Of a stretch of 64,000 nucleotides of DNA, positions 32,252 to 41,566 are shown in pieces. The stretch is from contig JAGKQI010000052.1 of the NCBI GenBank assembly GCA_018806915.1, positions 1,674,001 through 1,738,000 of the forward strand. Reading direction: 5' to 3'. Source of the DNA: Phytophthora colocasiae. Lineage: Eukaryota > Oomycota > Peronosporomycetes > Peronosporales > Peronosporaceae. Each line of letters opens with the position of its first letter. Position 1 is the first letter of the stretch. A program made the translations under genes and the position numbers. The notes below the pieces were generated by a model that was not told the origin of the DNA, did no database searches, and saw nothing but the letters and a program-made list of their open reading frames with translations.

Positions 32252-32718
32252 GGATCAAAATAAATATGTAATTTCACTTTCTTAACCCTGAAAAGCATCC
32301 CACCATCGCTTTAATCGCTCGCACCAAACATCTTCTACCTGCCATGAATCCATTTCGGACGGAGTGATAAGATCCAACACATGCATTAAATGACTTTTAA
32401 GTATGACGGTAGCCCAGCTTGACGTCCACTGGACTAGTAAAGAGTTCGTTGTTATTAGACTGCCTCAACAAAGTCTACGGACAGTATTTAAAGGATATCG
32501 ACGAATTCAGGATCCAAAGCAATACTACAGATTCTCCAAACCATTTCAGCCGTTGTTTGTGGACCCTGAAAGCGCAACCATAGGTTTCAGATAATTTCGG
32601 GATTTCTTTAGGCTGATACATGTACCACCAATTTCTCGTGTGGGTAGGATTGCTTTGGTCAGGTACGGCATTTTTATATTAACATTTATTTAGCAATTTT
32701 GATAGACGCGAACACAGC
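32252..32718. other. Gene-free spacer before the tRNA gene
   Basis: A small frame from ATG 32405 to 32594 (TVAQLDVHWTSKEFVVIRLP) reads slightly protein-like, but I do not recognise it and it is only 62 codons. Nothing else is visible. Confidence 0.35.
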
Positions 32719-32791
32719 GCTCGCGTGGCCCAATGGATACGGCGCTGCCCTCCTAAGGCAGAGATTGCGGGTTCAAGTCCCGCCGTGAGTA
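32719..32791 (+). tRNA. tRNA-Arg (anticodon CCT)
   Basis: 73 bases fold as a standard cloverleaf: acceptor GCTCGCG pairs with CGTGAGT (two G-U pairs), D-stem GCC/GGC, anticodon stem CTGCC/GGCAG around loop CTCCTAA (anticodon CCT, reads AGG), T-stem GCGGG/CCCGC with TTCAAGT. There is no intron. CCA is not encoded, as expected in a eukaryote. Only short T tracts follow, so Pol III termination is not obvious. Confidence 0.93.
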
Positions 32792-34373
32792 TTTCTAATA
32801 TTCTAGATTATTACTTAACCCTTCAATCCCCGACAAAAAAAGGGGTATATCATTATGTTGGAGCATCAACATAATTAGACTTGATGTTTGCATATGTCTA
32901 CTCTAAGTACGAATTTGATGGCGGGAGGGATAGGGAAGTCTCCGTCTTTGTGGTCGTGCAAAATCGATCAATCTCCAACATATCGGTCTTTATGTTAGCA
33001 GTATATCCTTGAAACGAATGATTTTGATGGAGGTTCCAACATGCAAAACTGCTCTTTTTATTAGAAATCTTATTTATGCACGAACACTTGGTAGGTAGCC
33101 AAGCAGAAACCACACTAAATGCATGCAGAGAGCCGCGCATGTGCACTTCCCTATCGCCTACTCATCGTCACCACTGGATTCTTGACCTCCTCCTCCAGTC
33201 TTAGCTTCTTCCATGTCGACGCGGCGGCGTGTGCGGGTCGGCGGTCCTGTACGCGGCGGCCGTGTTCAGCAGTCGCTCTGGAATGTTGACCATTGTTCCA
33301 GTCCTCATGCCAGATCTGATGGCAAGTTTTCTCCCTTCCTGGGCGTGCCACGTTACACACTTCCTGCGCCGAAAACATTGTTAGAGCATGAAATAGTTAT
33401 GTAGATATCACAGCAGCCAACATACCGCAGGTTATCAACCGAGCATCCTGGGCAATACCAATTGGAGAACTTCCGCGGCAGCACTTGGTAGACCGTGCAC
33501 ACTTTACAGGTTCTGGCAATGCGCTTTCTCCCCTTCTTCGAGTCCGCGAAGTCTGGGCACTCTGCCAAGTAGTGTTCGTCTCCGTTTGTACCGCCCACTG
33601 CGGAAGTCGTTGCTGGAGAGGCTGCCGTCCGATCCTCGGCGCGCGTTGCGGCCTACAAACAAAAGCGATACCAGTTCCGTAGCAATATTCTCTCCGAACA
33701 GCAAAATTACAGACACGGACGAATGCAACGGCCAAACCTGGAACTGCAACATTAAACCACAAAAGTTAAAAAAACATCCAGCAAATCATTCATATGTTTT
33801 AAAGAACTCAATTTTAGCAAATAGAAATGGAGTATTTGTCTGGAAATTATAGTTCCATACTGAAGTTAAGCTTAAATGTTAATGAGAACATTATTAAAAA
33901 TCATTATCGACCAATAGTGTTCGTGGGAAATATCGTATGGTATCACATCGTTATAATAGTGTCGCTCACAATCCTTGACCCGTTGCATTCCGTCCGTGTC
34001 TGTACCTCAATTTCCTTGAATTTCTCATCATCAATTGCAAGAAGTTGCTCGTGCAGAGTCTCCATGAACTTGTAGTGATCTGGTGCTTTCTGGTTTGTCA
34101 GTTTCATGTAGTAGCGATGGACAATGAACGCATTGACTACCTACCGCCATGTCCGTCAAGCCAAAAAAGATGGAACGGTAGTACTTCTTGGGCTTGTACG
34201 CGAGCTGGATACTGTATCGCTGCATGCGAAGCTGGTCGTGGATATCGACTCCCCCCATCCACTTCTGATAGTCGCGCACTAGTCCTGGGGCTGGAAAGTT
34301 TAGCCTTTCTGCACCAACTTTGCGATCTGTATGTCCAACATATCAATCACTTAGTGAATCATTATCCAACATA

Positions 34374-35162
34374 CCGACTTCCTCTGTTTATAACGGTCAC
34401 CCGTGTACATGGTACACCGTACCACCATGATCATGCATGTACAGATGGCTACAGAATTAAAGAATTAAAAAAAAAACATAAAATAAAAAAAAATCTGTTA
34501 TGTATCCATATCGTCGTCCAACCCAACTTCTCCTACATCTCTGTCTAGTACACATTGGCGTTCAAGAAGCTCAATAAGATCAGCTGCTACCGTGTCGCTC
34601 TCGCTAACTAACTCACCAAAGCATTTCTTGTACCCTTTCGCAATCACCTCGATCAAGAGACTGTCCCAAGCCTCTCGTATCCATCTTGCCATTGTAGCTC
34701 GATCAGCATATTTCACCCACACCGTTTTCGGGCCCGTTTTGTTAACTGTCTTGGTAGGTAAAAACTAAAAAAAAACAGCTTAAAACAAACAGTTAGATTA
34801 GGAAAATAAAAAAAATAAAAACACAAAAATACCTTTTTGGTCACAATTGTAAACATTTGTTACTCCGAGCTCCTGCATCACCTTGAGCGCAAAGGCAGCA
34901 GCGATCTTCGCGAGGTCTCCGCTGGAGGCTCCCCCACCGCATTTATCACGGCAAGTTTTTCTCTTGCCGTGAATGACGCTCGTCGTTTGCCGCGCATTGT
35001 CAACTTGAAATGAATGGTACAGCGTTCAGTGTCAAAAACGCGTTACCGCTGTGATTCGGTTTTGTACGACCGTTATAAGCAGAGGAAATTCACTATTCTC
35101 TTTCTTGACTGTGATTGGCTGACCTTTATATGCAGGTGACCGGAATAAATAGAGGAAGTCGG
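34374..35162. mobile_element. 789-bp pogo/mariner-type deletion derivative nested in the piggyBac gene
   Basis: Terminal inverted repeats of about 30 bp (both begin CCGACTTCCTCT, a few mismatches further in) are flanked by TA at 34372-34373 and 35163-35164, the target duplication of Tc1/mariner/pogo elements. On minus it carries remnants of a transposase: near 35000 an N-terminal basic HTH start (RRASFTAREKLAVINAV), near 34860 VTNVYNCDQ (the first DDE Asp region), then directly a C-terminal piece. Most of the catalytic core is gone. Confidence 0.82.
34498..34740 (-). pseudogene. C-terminal remnant of a pogo-type transposase
   Basis: 74 codons to the stop at 34498, reading VWVKYADRATMARWIREAWDSL, then an acidic end. 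The preceding bases add NKTGPKT. The WIREAWDSL helix matches the position of CNNAWEALETEI in the pogo transposase at 40217, so it is probably the C-terminal part of a DDE_1 transposase after an internal deletion. Confidence 0.6.
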
Positions 35163-36458
35163 TAATCAACTTACACACTGGAACTAAAACACGACTGCCT
35201 CCTGTGGAGAGCATGTAACAGGAGTGTTATCCATCCACATGGCCGCTGTAATTTGCGGAAACGTCTTGTTCTCAGCAAGTTTCACTCAGGTCTTCTTGGA
35301 AACCTTCTTCTTGGTGATAACCCCTGCAGCGTATCCAGCACGTCGAGTCTGTTTGTCCCAGTGAAGTACAAACGCCTGTGTAATAGCTCGAGCGCTAGGA
35401 CAACAGACGAGTAGTACCATATCCGTGATCACCAAGCGGAATGGTGAAGAGGTGCTCCGCGGCACGAGTGCATCCATATTCCTGATAACAGCGGCCGCGC
35501 CACACGAATTGTCTGCACAGGGCGGGACAGCTAAATGGGTCTTCGTACCGACGTAAAGTTCAATCCTATGTTGGAGAAAATGTTGGAAACCAATTCACAA
35601 AATGAGCCACCACCAACATAAATATCTTTGTCAAAAAAAAAAACGACGAGCCGAAGCTCGCCGTAAAAAAAAGGTTAGAAAAAACAAGCAGCAAGATACG
35701 CACCTCATACAGTAGGCAGTGTCACCACAGCACGCCGCAAAAAACTTGGTGCCCCCTTTGTGAGGCTTCTGTGGTAGGTATTGTCGCGTTGGGTTCCTAC
35801 GCGAACGCGCTACCGCGTGCAATTAAAGCTTGAGCGTACGCATCGCACCGCGTTGGAATGATGGCTTCGTCAAATGCGATGACAGGACCAACGTTGTACC
35901 CACGCGCAAATGTCTTCTGTAGGGTAGATACGACACTTCGCACCTTCCATCCTCTATCTACTCTTGCTTGAGGAGAGGTGTTGCTGGTAAAATGCAGGTT
36001 CTGCATCACATGGTCAAAGCGATTTCGGAACAGCCACTGCCCAAATGTTCCAACAGGCACTGCGCCATGCTGACTCTTTCTCCAATGCCCTGACAATCCC
36101 TTCGCATGCGGACACAATGGTATGGTATGGATTTACGTTTACGCGTAACCTTTGCGGACACAACATTCTCGCAATTAGCAAACCAATCACGCGCAACATT
36201 TCGTACAGCACAGAGTCGAGCACGAACATTCTTCTTAGCCTCAACGTCATCCCGGTTCGCCTTCCTTTGCGCTTTTCGAATCTCAGCCACGCGTTTCTCA
36301 ATGTTCTGTTTGTGGTACAGATTCGTCTCTCGCTGAATCTGTTTCCAGAGCTGGGGAGGCATAAAAAGAAAAAACAGCGCCAAAGGATCCTCTGCAATAC
36401 GCATTACAGCGTCGCTGGGGCCATATGGACCCTCGTAGATGACATGCACGTATAACAT

Positions 36459-36643
36459 GTACTCATAAATCTATATGGCTACAGATTTGACATACATTGA
36501 AATGCTCGCGTGTCCTACATATCTATTGGGTGTACATGCACATATTCTAAGATGAAACGCCGTCCTGTGTAACACGGTGCTTATCGCCACATAAGCTGGA
36601 AGCGCACAATTGTGAAACAACGTTGACCGCTAACCTCTCTCTC
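36459..36643. other. Short gene-free stretch before the microsatellite
   Basis: No gene or clear element end is visible. Confidence 0.4.
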
Positions 36644-36816
36644 GGTGGGTGGGTGAGTGAGTGAGTGAGTGAGTGAGTGAGTGAGTGAGTGAGTGAGTGA
36701 GTGAGTGAGTGAGTGAGTGAGTGAGTGAGTGAGTGAGTGAGTGAGTGAGTGAGTGAGTGAGTGAGTGAGTGAGTGAGTGAGTGAGTGAGTGAGTGAGTGA
36801 GCGAGCGAGCGAGCGA
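36644..36816. repeat. (GTGA)n microsatellite with (GCGA)n end
   Basis: About 37 uninterrupted GTGA units follow two GGGT units, ending in four GCGA units (36801-36816). The long Ser-Leu-Thr-His frames on minus are only a translation of this repeat. Confidence 0.97.
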
Positions 36817-37248
36817 TGACGTTATTCCTATTTGCGACTTCAATCAGAAATTTGCACGATTTTGCAGTGCAATATTCTGGACGTATCCACGCCCTAGCAA
36901 AATCGCGTTCATATTGTGCCTTCATTTCGTTTAGTAGGAAATGAAAAAAAGCTTTGATGCATACGGGTTTGAGCAAACGCATGAAGATAAGTAGGAATTA
37001 GCGTGCCTCTCAAAGCACCGAATTCACTTAGGGCGTCTTTGCCACGGTTTTCTGTCAAGTTAAGTTATAACCCTTCGATTATTCTTTGCGCTCTTTGTTG
37101 CACCACTCCCCACAGGATTGGCGAAGGCTCAAATTTCGGGAATAGCTGGTTGGCCCAGCCATATCCCTAGTATATAATATACATACTATTGAGCCGTAGA
37201 TGCCGTCACAAGAACAAGGGTACAACCTACAAGGAAACTCAGGCATCT
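36817..37248. other. Gene-free region after the microsatellite
   Basis: On minus the bases 36982-36820 read as a plausible peptide (KAFFHFLLNEMKAQYERDFA), but it has no partner exons and no recognisable family. Confidence 0.35.
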
Positions 37249-37398
37249 ATGCCTTCACAAAGCAGGCAACAGGAGTCATCTGCGCGAATGAATGTGGCTG
37301 CGGCCCGGCAATTTCTCCCAAAATCGTCACCAAAAACCGCGCCGGCTTCAAATAACACCGAGTCGTTCATACCCATTGCTGCGGGTGTAGGACGATAG
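37249..37398 (+). CDS. Short hypothetical ORF, uncertain
   Basis: 49 codons from ATG 37249 to TAG 37396, MPSQSRQQESSARMNVAAAR, polar and Ser/Pro-rich, ending ESFIPIAAGVGR. No family recognised. It lies 42 bp before the next small frame, and the two might be exons of one gene, but I see no convincing donor. Confidence 0.2.
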   Translation: MPSQSRQQESSARMNVAAARQFLPKSSPKTAPASNNTESFIPIAAGVGR

Positions 37399-37440
37399 TC
37401 TGCAGAAAATAAAATACTCCAGCCACCCGCTTCGAAAGCT

Positions 37441-37659
37441 ATGTCTTGTTTCGGCGCGGTTCTCAAATCCTGTAGGAACTTAACAAGCGCGACAAATGTA
37501 GCCTTGTTGCAGCGTAGATTCTTCGTAAACCAGCCTTCACAAGCATCAGTGCCCAGACGTTATAGTGAAGTCCTCCTTTTTGGGGCTCTGTCGATTGTCT
37601 GTGCAGCTACAACGGCTGCAGCAACGAAGTTGATGAGTAGGAAGCCAAAAGATCTTTAG
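37441..37659 (+). CDS. Small hypothetical membrane protein, uncertain
   Basis: 72 codons. The first 35 residues are rich in Arg, Ser and hydrophobics without acids (SCFGAVLKSCRNLTSATNV), resembling a mitochondrial presequence. They are followed by one hydrophobic segment (VLLFGALSIVCAATTAAATK) and a basic tail. This could be a small mitochondrial inner-membrane protein, or chance. No homologue is recognised by eye. Confidence 0.3.
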   Translation: MSCFGAVLKSCRNLTSATNVALLQRRFFVNQPSQASVPRRYSEVLLFGALSIVCAATTAAATKLMSRKPKDL

Positions 37660-37675
37660 CCAGTAGGATTCTGTT

Positions 37676-37700
37676 TTAACTACCTTTCTGAGGTAGTTAA
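37676..37700. repeat. Short inverted repeat
   Basis: TTAACTACCT and AGGTAGTTAA, 10-bp arms with a 5-base loop. It could be a terminator-like hairpin after the small ORF, or a relic of a TTAA-targeted element. Confidence 0.6.
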
Positions 37701-37746
37701 GACGAAATCGTTTGTCAGGTCGTCTGAGCCAATCACAACCAATTTA

Positions 37747-37771
37747 AATCCCTACTTAACTTAACTCGACG
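37747..37771. repeat. 25-bp direct repeat, first copy (second at 38161-38185)
   Basis: An exact 25-bp match (core CCCTACTTAACTTAACTCGA) lies 41 bp before the MITE and again directly after its right TTAA. Confidence 0.85.
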
Positions 37772-37816
37772 TAAGTTAGCAGCACCTTGTATACATTCAC
37801 ATCATCGTCATTTTAA

Positions 37817-38158
37817 CCCCTTCGCGAACACAGTGACTTTGTATACTATACAAACTCAAAATGGAAGGTAGTAAAACGCCTCCTTCGACGTGTAGCCATT
37901 TCGAAGGGTCGGCGACCGTTCAGATGGCTACAACACAGATGGGAGCAAAACGCTACCTTCGAAGCCTTTTAAATAAGCTCTGCTATTGGCCAAAAATAAA
38001 ACTTCAATCTGCGAGTTCCAAAACACGGTAGTGTTTTTTGTTTTACGCGACCCTTCGACTCGATGGTAGCATTTTGCTACCTTCGAGTGGGTACAAACAC
38101 CATCCACTTTTGCAAAGACTGTCGTTGGCAGCAAAATGCATCCATGTGCGCGAAAGGG
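37817..38158. mobile_element. piggyBac-type MITE (342 bp)
   Basis: Flanked by TTAA (37813-37816 and 38159-38162). The ends are inverted repeats: CCCCTTCGCGAACACA on the left, CCCTTTCGCGCACATG on the right read inward. Internally it has repeated and inverted copies of a GAAGGTAGCAAAACGC-type motif (about 37863, 37950, 38060-38085). It encodes nothing and would have been moved by a piggyBac transposase. Confidence 0.8.
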
Positions 38159-38211
38159 TTAATCCCTACTTAACTTAACTCGACGACTAACCGTGGCAGA
38201 GACGCCTTAGC

Positions 38212-38380
38212 TTAACCCTTCAACCCCCATATGTTGGAGCCACTAACATAATGGGTGTATAGCTCTTGAAAACCTAACCACAGCATCTATACGCAGTTGG
38301 AGGCTCCAACATAATCGATATTAGACTTGGTGTTTGTATGAAAAATTGCTTAATACATTAATTAGGTATAATTTTCGTAC
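38212..38380 (+). repeat. Second piggyBac-like terminal sequence
   Basis: TTAA (38212-38215) plus CCCTTCAACCCCC matches the left end at 32815. The following bases share AACATAAT and TTAGACTTG.TGTTTG with it and contain inverted TTGGAG/CTCCAA units. So this is the end of a related element in the same orientation. Its other end is not visible. Confidence 0.6.
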
Positions 38381-38520
38381 AAGAGATGTGACGATGCACA
38401 GGTGTAGGGCTAATGGGAAACAGTTAGGGGGAAACAAATAATGTGACACAAACTGGCAACGGGTGAAATGACTGGCCTAGCACTCATTTGCGATTTTTGC
38501 TGTTACGTAGTAGGAAAACC

Positions 38521-38928
38521 ATGGTGGCCCCCGCAGGAAAGCAACCGGCACACAAGCTCAGTGCGTCTGACAAGAAGAAGATCGAAGACCAGCGACGGCG
38601 TGAGCGTAGACGACGGCGCTCGAATGACCCACCAGCACGTCGATTGCCATCTGTCAAGATTCGGACAGCACTGGCGAAGAAGGCGGCGGCACAGGAGGCG
38701 GCGGCGGCGAAGGTAGTGACCGCTACAAAAGAAGATTCAGCATCTGAGGCAGAGGAGGGTGCTGACGCTTCCGACGACGGGCAGAAACATCAGAAGGATG
38801 TCCTGGCTCGCAAAGGGAAAGTCACAGCCAAGGGCAAGGCGAGAAAGACGGTTACGAGAGGCAAAGCTTATAAAACGAAGAAGGCTAAGGGTGCGAAGGT
38901 GACTGGCGAGGTCCTTGAAGGTAAGTAA
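38521..38928 (+). CDS. Basic nuclear-type protein, first exon or fragment, unknown
   Basis: From ATG 38521, 135 codons. Extremely basic and Ala/Lys-rich: SASDKKKIEDQRRRERRRRR, LAKKAAAQEAAAAKVV, an acidic patch ASEAEEGADASDDGQ, then KGKARKTVTRGKAYKTKKAK. It ends GEVLEG followed at once by GTAAGT, a consensus splice donor, so the true exon may end at 38919 rather than at the TAA. It lies just inside the second piggyBac-like end, so it may be element cargo. No domain is recognised. Confidence 0.45.
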   Translation: MVAPAGKQPAHKLSASDKKKIEDQRRRERRRRRSNDPPARRLPSVKIRTALAKKAAAQEAAAAKVVTATKEDSASEAEEGADASDDGQKHQKDVLARKGKVTAKGKARKTVTRGKAYKTKKAKGAKVTGEVLEGK

Positions 38929-39092
38929 CTTACCTTGAAGGTACTTACCTAGTGAAGTACCTATTAGTGAAGGTACTTACCTTGAAGGTAAGTTACTTAC
39001 CTTCAAGGACCTCGCCAGTCACCTTCGCACCCTTAGCCTTCTTCGTTTTATAAGCTTTGCCTCTCGTAACCGTGTTTCTCGCCTTGCCCTTG
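38829..39092. repeat. Large inverted repeat of an exon end
   Basis: Arms of about 110 bp (38829-38938 and 38983-39092) are almost perfect inverse copies, with one clear mismatch, around a 44-bp spacer itself built from GAAGGTACTTACC-like units. The left arm contains the end of the basic ORF and its GTAAGT donor; the right arm is the reverse complement. Confidence 0.9.
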
Positions 39093-39700
39093 CCGCATTT
39101 GATGCAGCGAATGTGGTCGCAGGAAGCACGCTAGATAGGCTTCTTGACGACTTGGGTGATGATGATTCCAGTGACGGAGGTGGCGACGAAGTAGTTGAGC
39201 ATGATGCTCCCTCATCACATCCAACATCAATCACGGAAGGGGAGAATCCTCTAACATCTGGTCCAGCATCGAGCGAGGTGGTGCAAGATCCTCCAACATC
39301 GGCTCCAATATCTGAAGCAGCCGTTGCTGAGCCTCCAACATCGAGGCCAACATTCCGGACTACTATTGGTCGACCTCCAACATCGGCTCCAGCATCGACG
39401 GCCGTACCAACACCCAGTCGTCCGAGATCAAGCCTTGGCAAACGGAAGAAGAGGTCGGTGACACAGTCAGAAGATAGCAGCAACGAGGAAGAGTGTGTGG
39501 ATGAACTGAGCAATTCTGATGAACAAATTGGTGGAGACGATCCCTGCTTCGATGGAGCCACTAAAATATACGTTATTGGACTCTGAAAGTGAGGGAAGTT
39601 CGAGTGAAATTGGCGAAAATGACGTGGAGTTGGAGGACAGTGAAGGCGATATGTGGGCTCGTGTGCCCGTCTGACGATGAGGACGACGCTGCAGAACAAC
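39093..39700 (+). pseudogene. Acidic Ser/Thr/Pro-rich protein fragment
   Basis: Directly after the inverted repeat an open plus frame (to 39586) reads AFDAANVVAGSTLDRLLDDL and then a very acidic segment. Four to five repeats of a PPTSxPxS unit follow, then SLGKRKKRSVTQSEDSS and acidic residues. A frame change near 39560 leads to LLDSESEGSSSEIGENDVEL and a stop at about 39673. The layout resembles the disordered acidic N-terminus of some piggyBac-type transposases, which fits the neighbouring terminus at 38212, but no catalytic motif follows. The inverted duplication seems to have been pasted against its 5' end. Confidence 0.4.
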
Positions 39701-39835
39701 TGGTACGGAGAAACAAAAAAAAGTTATGGGGCACGGCGTCTTTGATCGACATTGGAATTTACACATGCGTCTCAATAGATGCCACCCAAAACCAGCACAT
39801 ATGGCTTATAAGCACTTATATTTCTAAACAAAAAA

Positions 39836-39866
39836 TCTCGTGAGACCATTTTTCGGTCTCACGAGA
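39836..39866. repeat. Hairpin, 12-bp perfect arms
   Basis: TCTCGTGAGACC and GGTCTCACGAGA around a 7-base loop ATTTTTC. Confidence 0.9.
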
Positions 39867-40093
39867 CTAGGTCCTTATGTCTCTCATAAACCTTGCGCTA
39901 ACTTCAACCTTGGGTCGCCGCCGCCGTCCACAGCCAGCTTTCTAGACACACTTTCAATCTGCTTGCGTATTGAGTTGCACAAAATATTTTCTTTTTGGCA
40001 TGAAGCCCGACGGTAACACTAATTCTTCTACTGCTGTAGTAATAAAACGAATCGTTGCTATGTATGGATAGCGCGCCATCCCACACATGAAGA
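39867..40093. other. Spacer before the pogo element
   Basis: No gene seen. Confidence 0.4.
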
Positions 40094-40095
40094 TA

Positions 40096-41564
40096 CAGAC
40101 CAGGGCGTGGTTAGTGAACACCTGATATGTACTAAGTCTCAGGTGGAATTAGCCTATCAGAGAACCATAAAATCTGGAGGAGTGGTCAACGTAATGTATT
40201 TAGATATTCATTGACACTAATCGGAGGCTAGAATGTCACTGATCTGGGTTCGGTCTACGTACAGTCCGGCGTGCTTCCAGCAGGCTTTGATGATCTCAGT
40301 CTCCAACGCTTCCCAGGCGTTGTTGCACCACGTCACTGCATCGGCTGGGTCAATAGTGAAGGGGTCCTCCTCGTTACACAGCTTCCATACAGCTTCTTTT
40401 CCGCAGTCGTCCAGAACGCGCTTCTTAATCCACCCAATTACACCTTGGTCCATAGGCTGAATTGCTGCTGTCGTGTTCGGGGGAAGGAACTTCACTTCTA
40501 CATTTTTGAGTGCAGCTTCTGGTAGGATGTGAACGGGAGCGTTATCGAGCAGCAGCAACACCTTCCTGCCAGCATCTTGCATGTTCTTATCCAGATTCTG
40601 CAGCCACTCCTGAAAGACAGAAACAACCATCCATCCCTTCTTTGTGCCATCATACAAAGCGCTGTCGGGCTTCCGGGGCAACCATCGGGGGTTCTTGGCT
40701 TTGCCAAGAAAGAGGAGGGGTAGTTTTTCAGTCCCAGAGCTGTTAGCCGCCACAACGATGGTCATTCTGTCCTTCTTTTTCTTTTTGGCGGGCCCTGCAT
40801 TCAAGCAAATACTCGTAGTAGGGAGTGCCTTGTAGAAAAATGCTGCCTCATCCATATTGAAGACGTCGTCCGGATGATACTTAGCGATAGTTTGTCGTAG
40901 TTGTAGAGCAGCAGCACGAGCGGCTTCCAAATCAACTGACCCAATTTCACCATGACCGCGACGGTGTCGAAGACCATAACGACGGAGAAAGTGCTTGAGC
41001 CAGCCCGCTCGCGAAAATTTCGGGCGCTCGTCCATGGGAATGTCAAGTGCATCCGCATAGATTCGTCCAAGAATCATCAGGAGCTTTCCCGAAACAGATA
41101 CATGATTAAGCTCAGCATGGAGTACCATCTCCACAAGACACGTGTCCAGCGCTACCATGGAATCACGCGGGGTCCTCTTTCGATCATGAAAAGTCTATCA
41201 CCACGCGCCCAAGTGCACGCTCCGAATCGAGTATCTTCTTCACCGTCGACTTGGCAGGGGCCTTCTGTAAGTCAAACTGCTGCCATGCCCATTCCCCCAG
41301 TTCCCTTAGGGTCCATAGTGGTTCTTGACGGTGCTTCTTGCAGATATCGAGCTGCTGAGCCTTGGTTAGGCGGATGCGCTGTGCTTGAACCTCCTTCCGC
41401 ATGGCCAATTTCAAATTTCCAGCCGAGGGTTATTCAAACGCCAGCGTACCCCTTAGTGGTACCTAACAATGTCAGTGGTCCTGATTGCGACCTCATCTAT
41501 AACATTCTGATGCCATTGGATGGGTTATAATTTGATGCCCGTTCACTAACCACGCCCTGGTCTG
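40096..41564. mobile_element. pogo/Tc1-type DNA transposon with perfect 24-bp TIRs
   Basis: 1469 bp. The TIRs at 40096-40119 and 41541-41564 are identical inverted copies of 24 bp beginning CAGACCAGGGCGTGGTTAGT. TA on each side (40094-40095, 41565-41566) is the expected target duplication. It contains one transposase gene on minus with a single frame break. Confidence 0.93.
40217..41414 (-). pseudogene. pogo-like DDE transposase, one frameshift
   Basis: Two frames meet near 41180. The first (41414-41184) has a CENP-B/psq-type HTH: RIRLTKAQQLDICKKHRQEP ... LRELGEWAWQQF. The second (41158-40217, 313 residues) has the CENP-B second HTH (FSRAGWLKHFLRRYGLRHRR) and a DDE_1 domain: first Asp in VFNMDEAAFFYKALP, second Asp in VLLLLDNAPVHI, third acidic residue in NTTAAIQPMDQGVIGWIKK. 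It ends CNNAWEALETEIIKACWKH. All catalytic residues are present. A shift or small intron of about 25 bp would join the halves. With perfect TIRs the copy looks young. Confidence 0.85.
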
Positions 41565-41566
41565 TA

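Larger units (their letters stand above)
32815..36458. mobile_element. piggyBac-like element, one end and decayed transposase
   Basis: The left boundary is TTAA (32815-32818) followed by CCCTTCAATCCCC, the form of a piggyBac terminus. The transposase remnant lies on minus inside. The other end was not found; sequence beyond 36458 does not show a matching GGGTTAA near the transposase N-terminus. The end given here is only the last recognisable coding sequence. A smaller TA-flanked element (34374-35162) is inserted in the transposase. Confidence 0.65.
33353..36458 (-). pseudogene. piggyBac-type transposase, heavily degraded
   Basis: Pieces in several frames follow the order of a DDE_Tnp_1_7 transposase. 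36458 on: DPLALFFLFMPPQLWKQI. 36050-35870: GTFGQWLFRNRFDHVMQNLHF and then VGPVIAFDEAIIPTR, with the first catalytic Asp. About 35790-35700: RNPTRQYLPQKPHKGGTKFF. About 35430: RLVITDMVLL, the second Asp. Then 34300-34150: DYQKWMGGVDIHDQLRMQRY, the conserved GGVDxxD with the third Asp, followed by KKYYRSIFFGLTDMA. 33600-33420 is a C-terminal cysteine-rich domain, CKVCTVYQ ... WYCPGC. At least five frameshifts and the insertion at 34374-35162 disrupt it. It cannot be active. Confidence 0.85.

Noticed and set aside
36581..36982. Minus-strand frames with long Ser-Leu-Thr-His repeats
   Set aside because: They translate the (GTGA)n microsatellite and have no independent support.
32819..38158. One large piggyBac element from the end at 32819 to GGGTTAA at 38158
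   Set aside because: The right end matches the MITE's own left end (37817) much better than the end at 32819, so the two ends belong to different elements.
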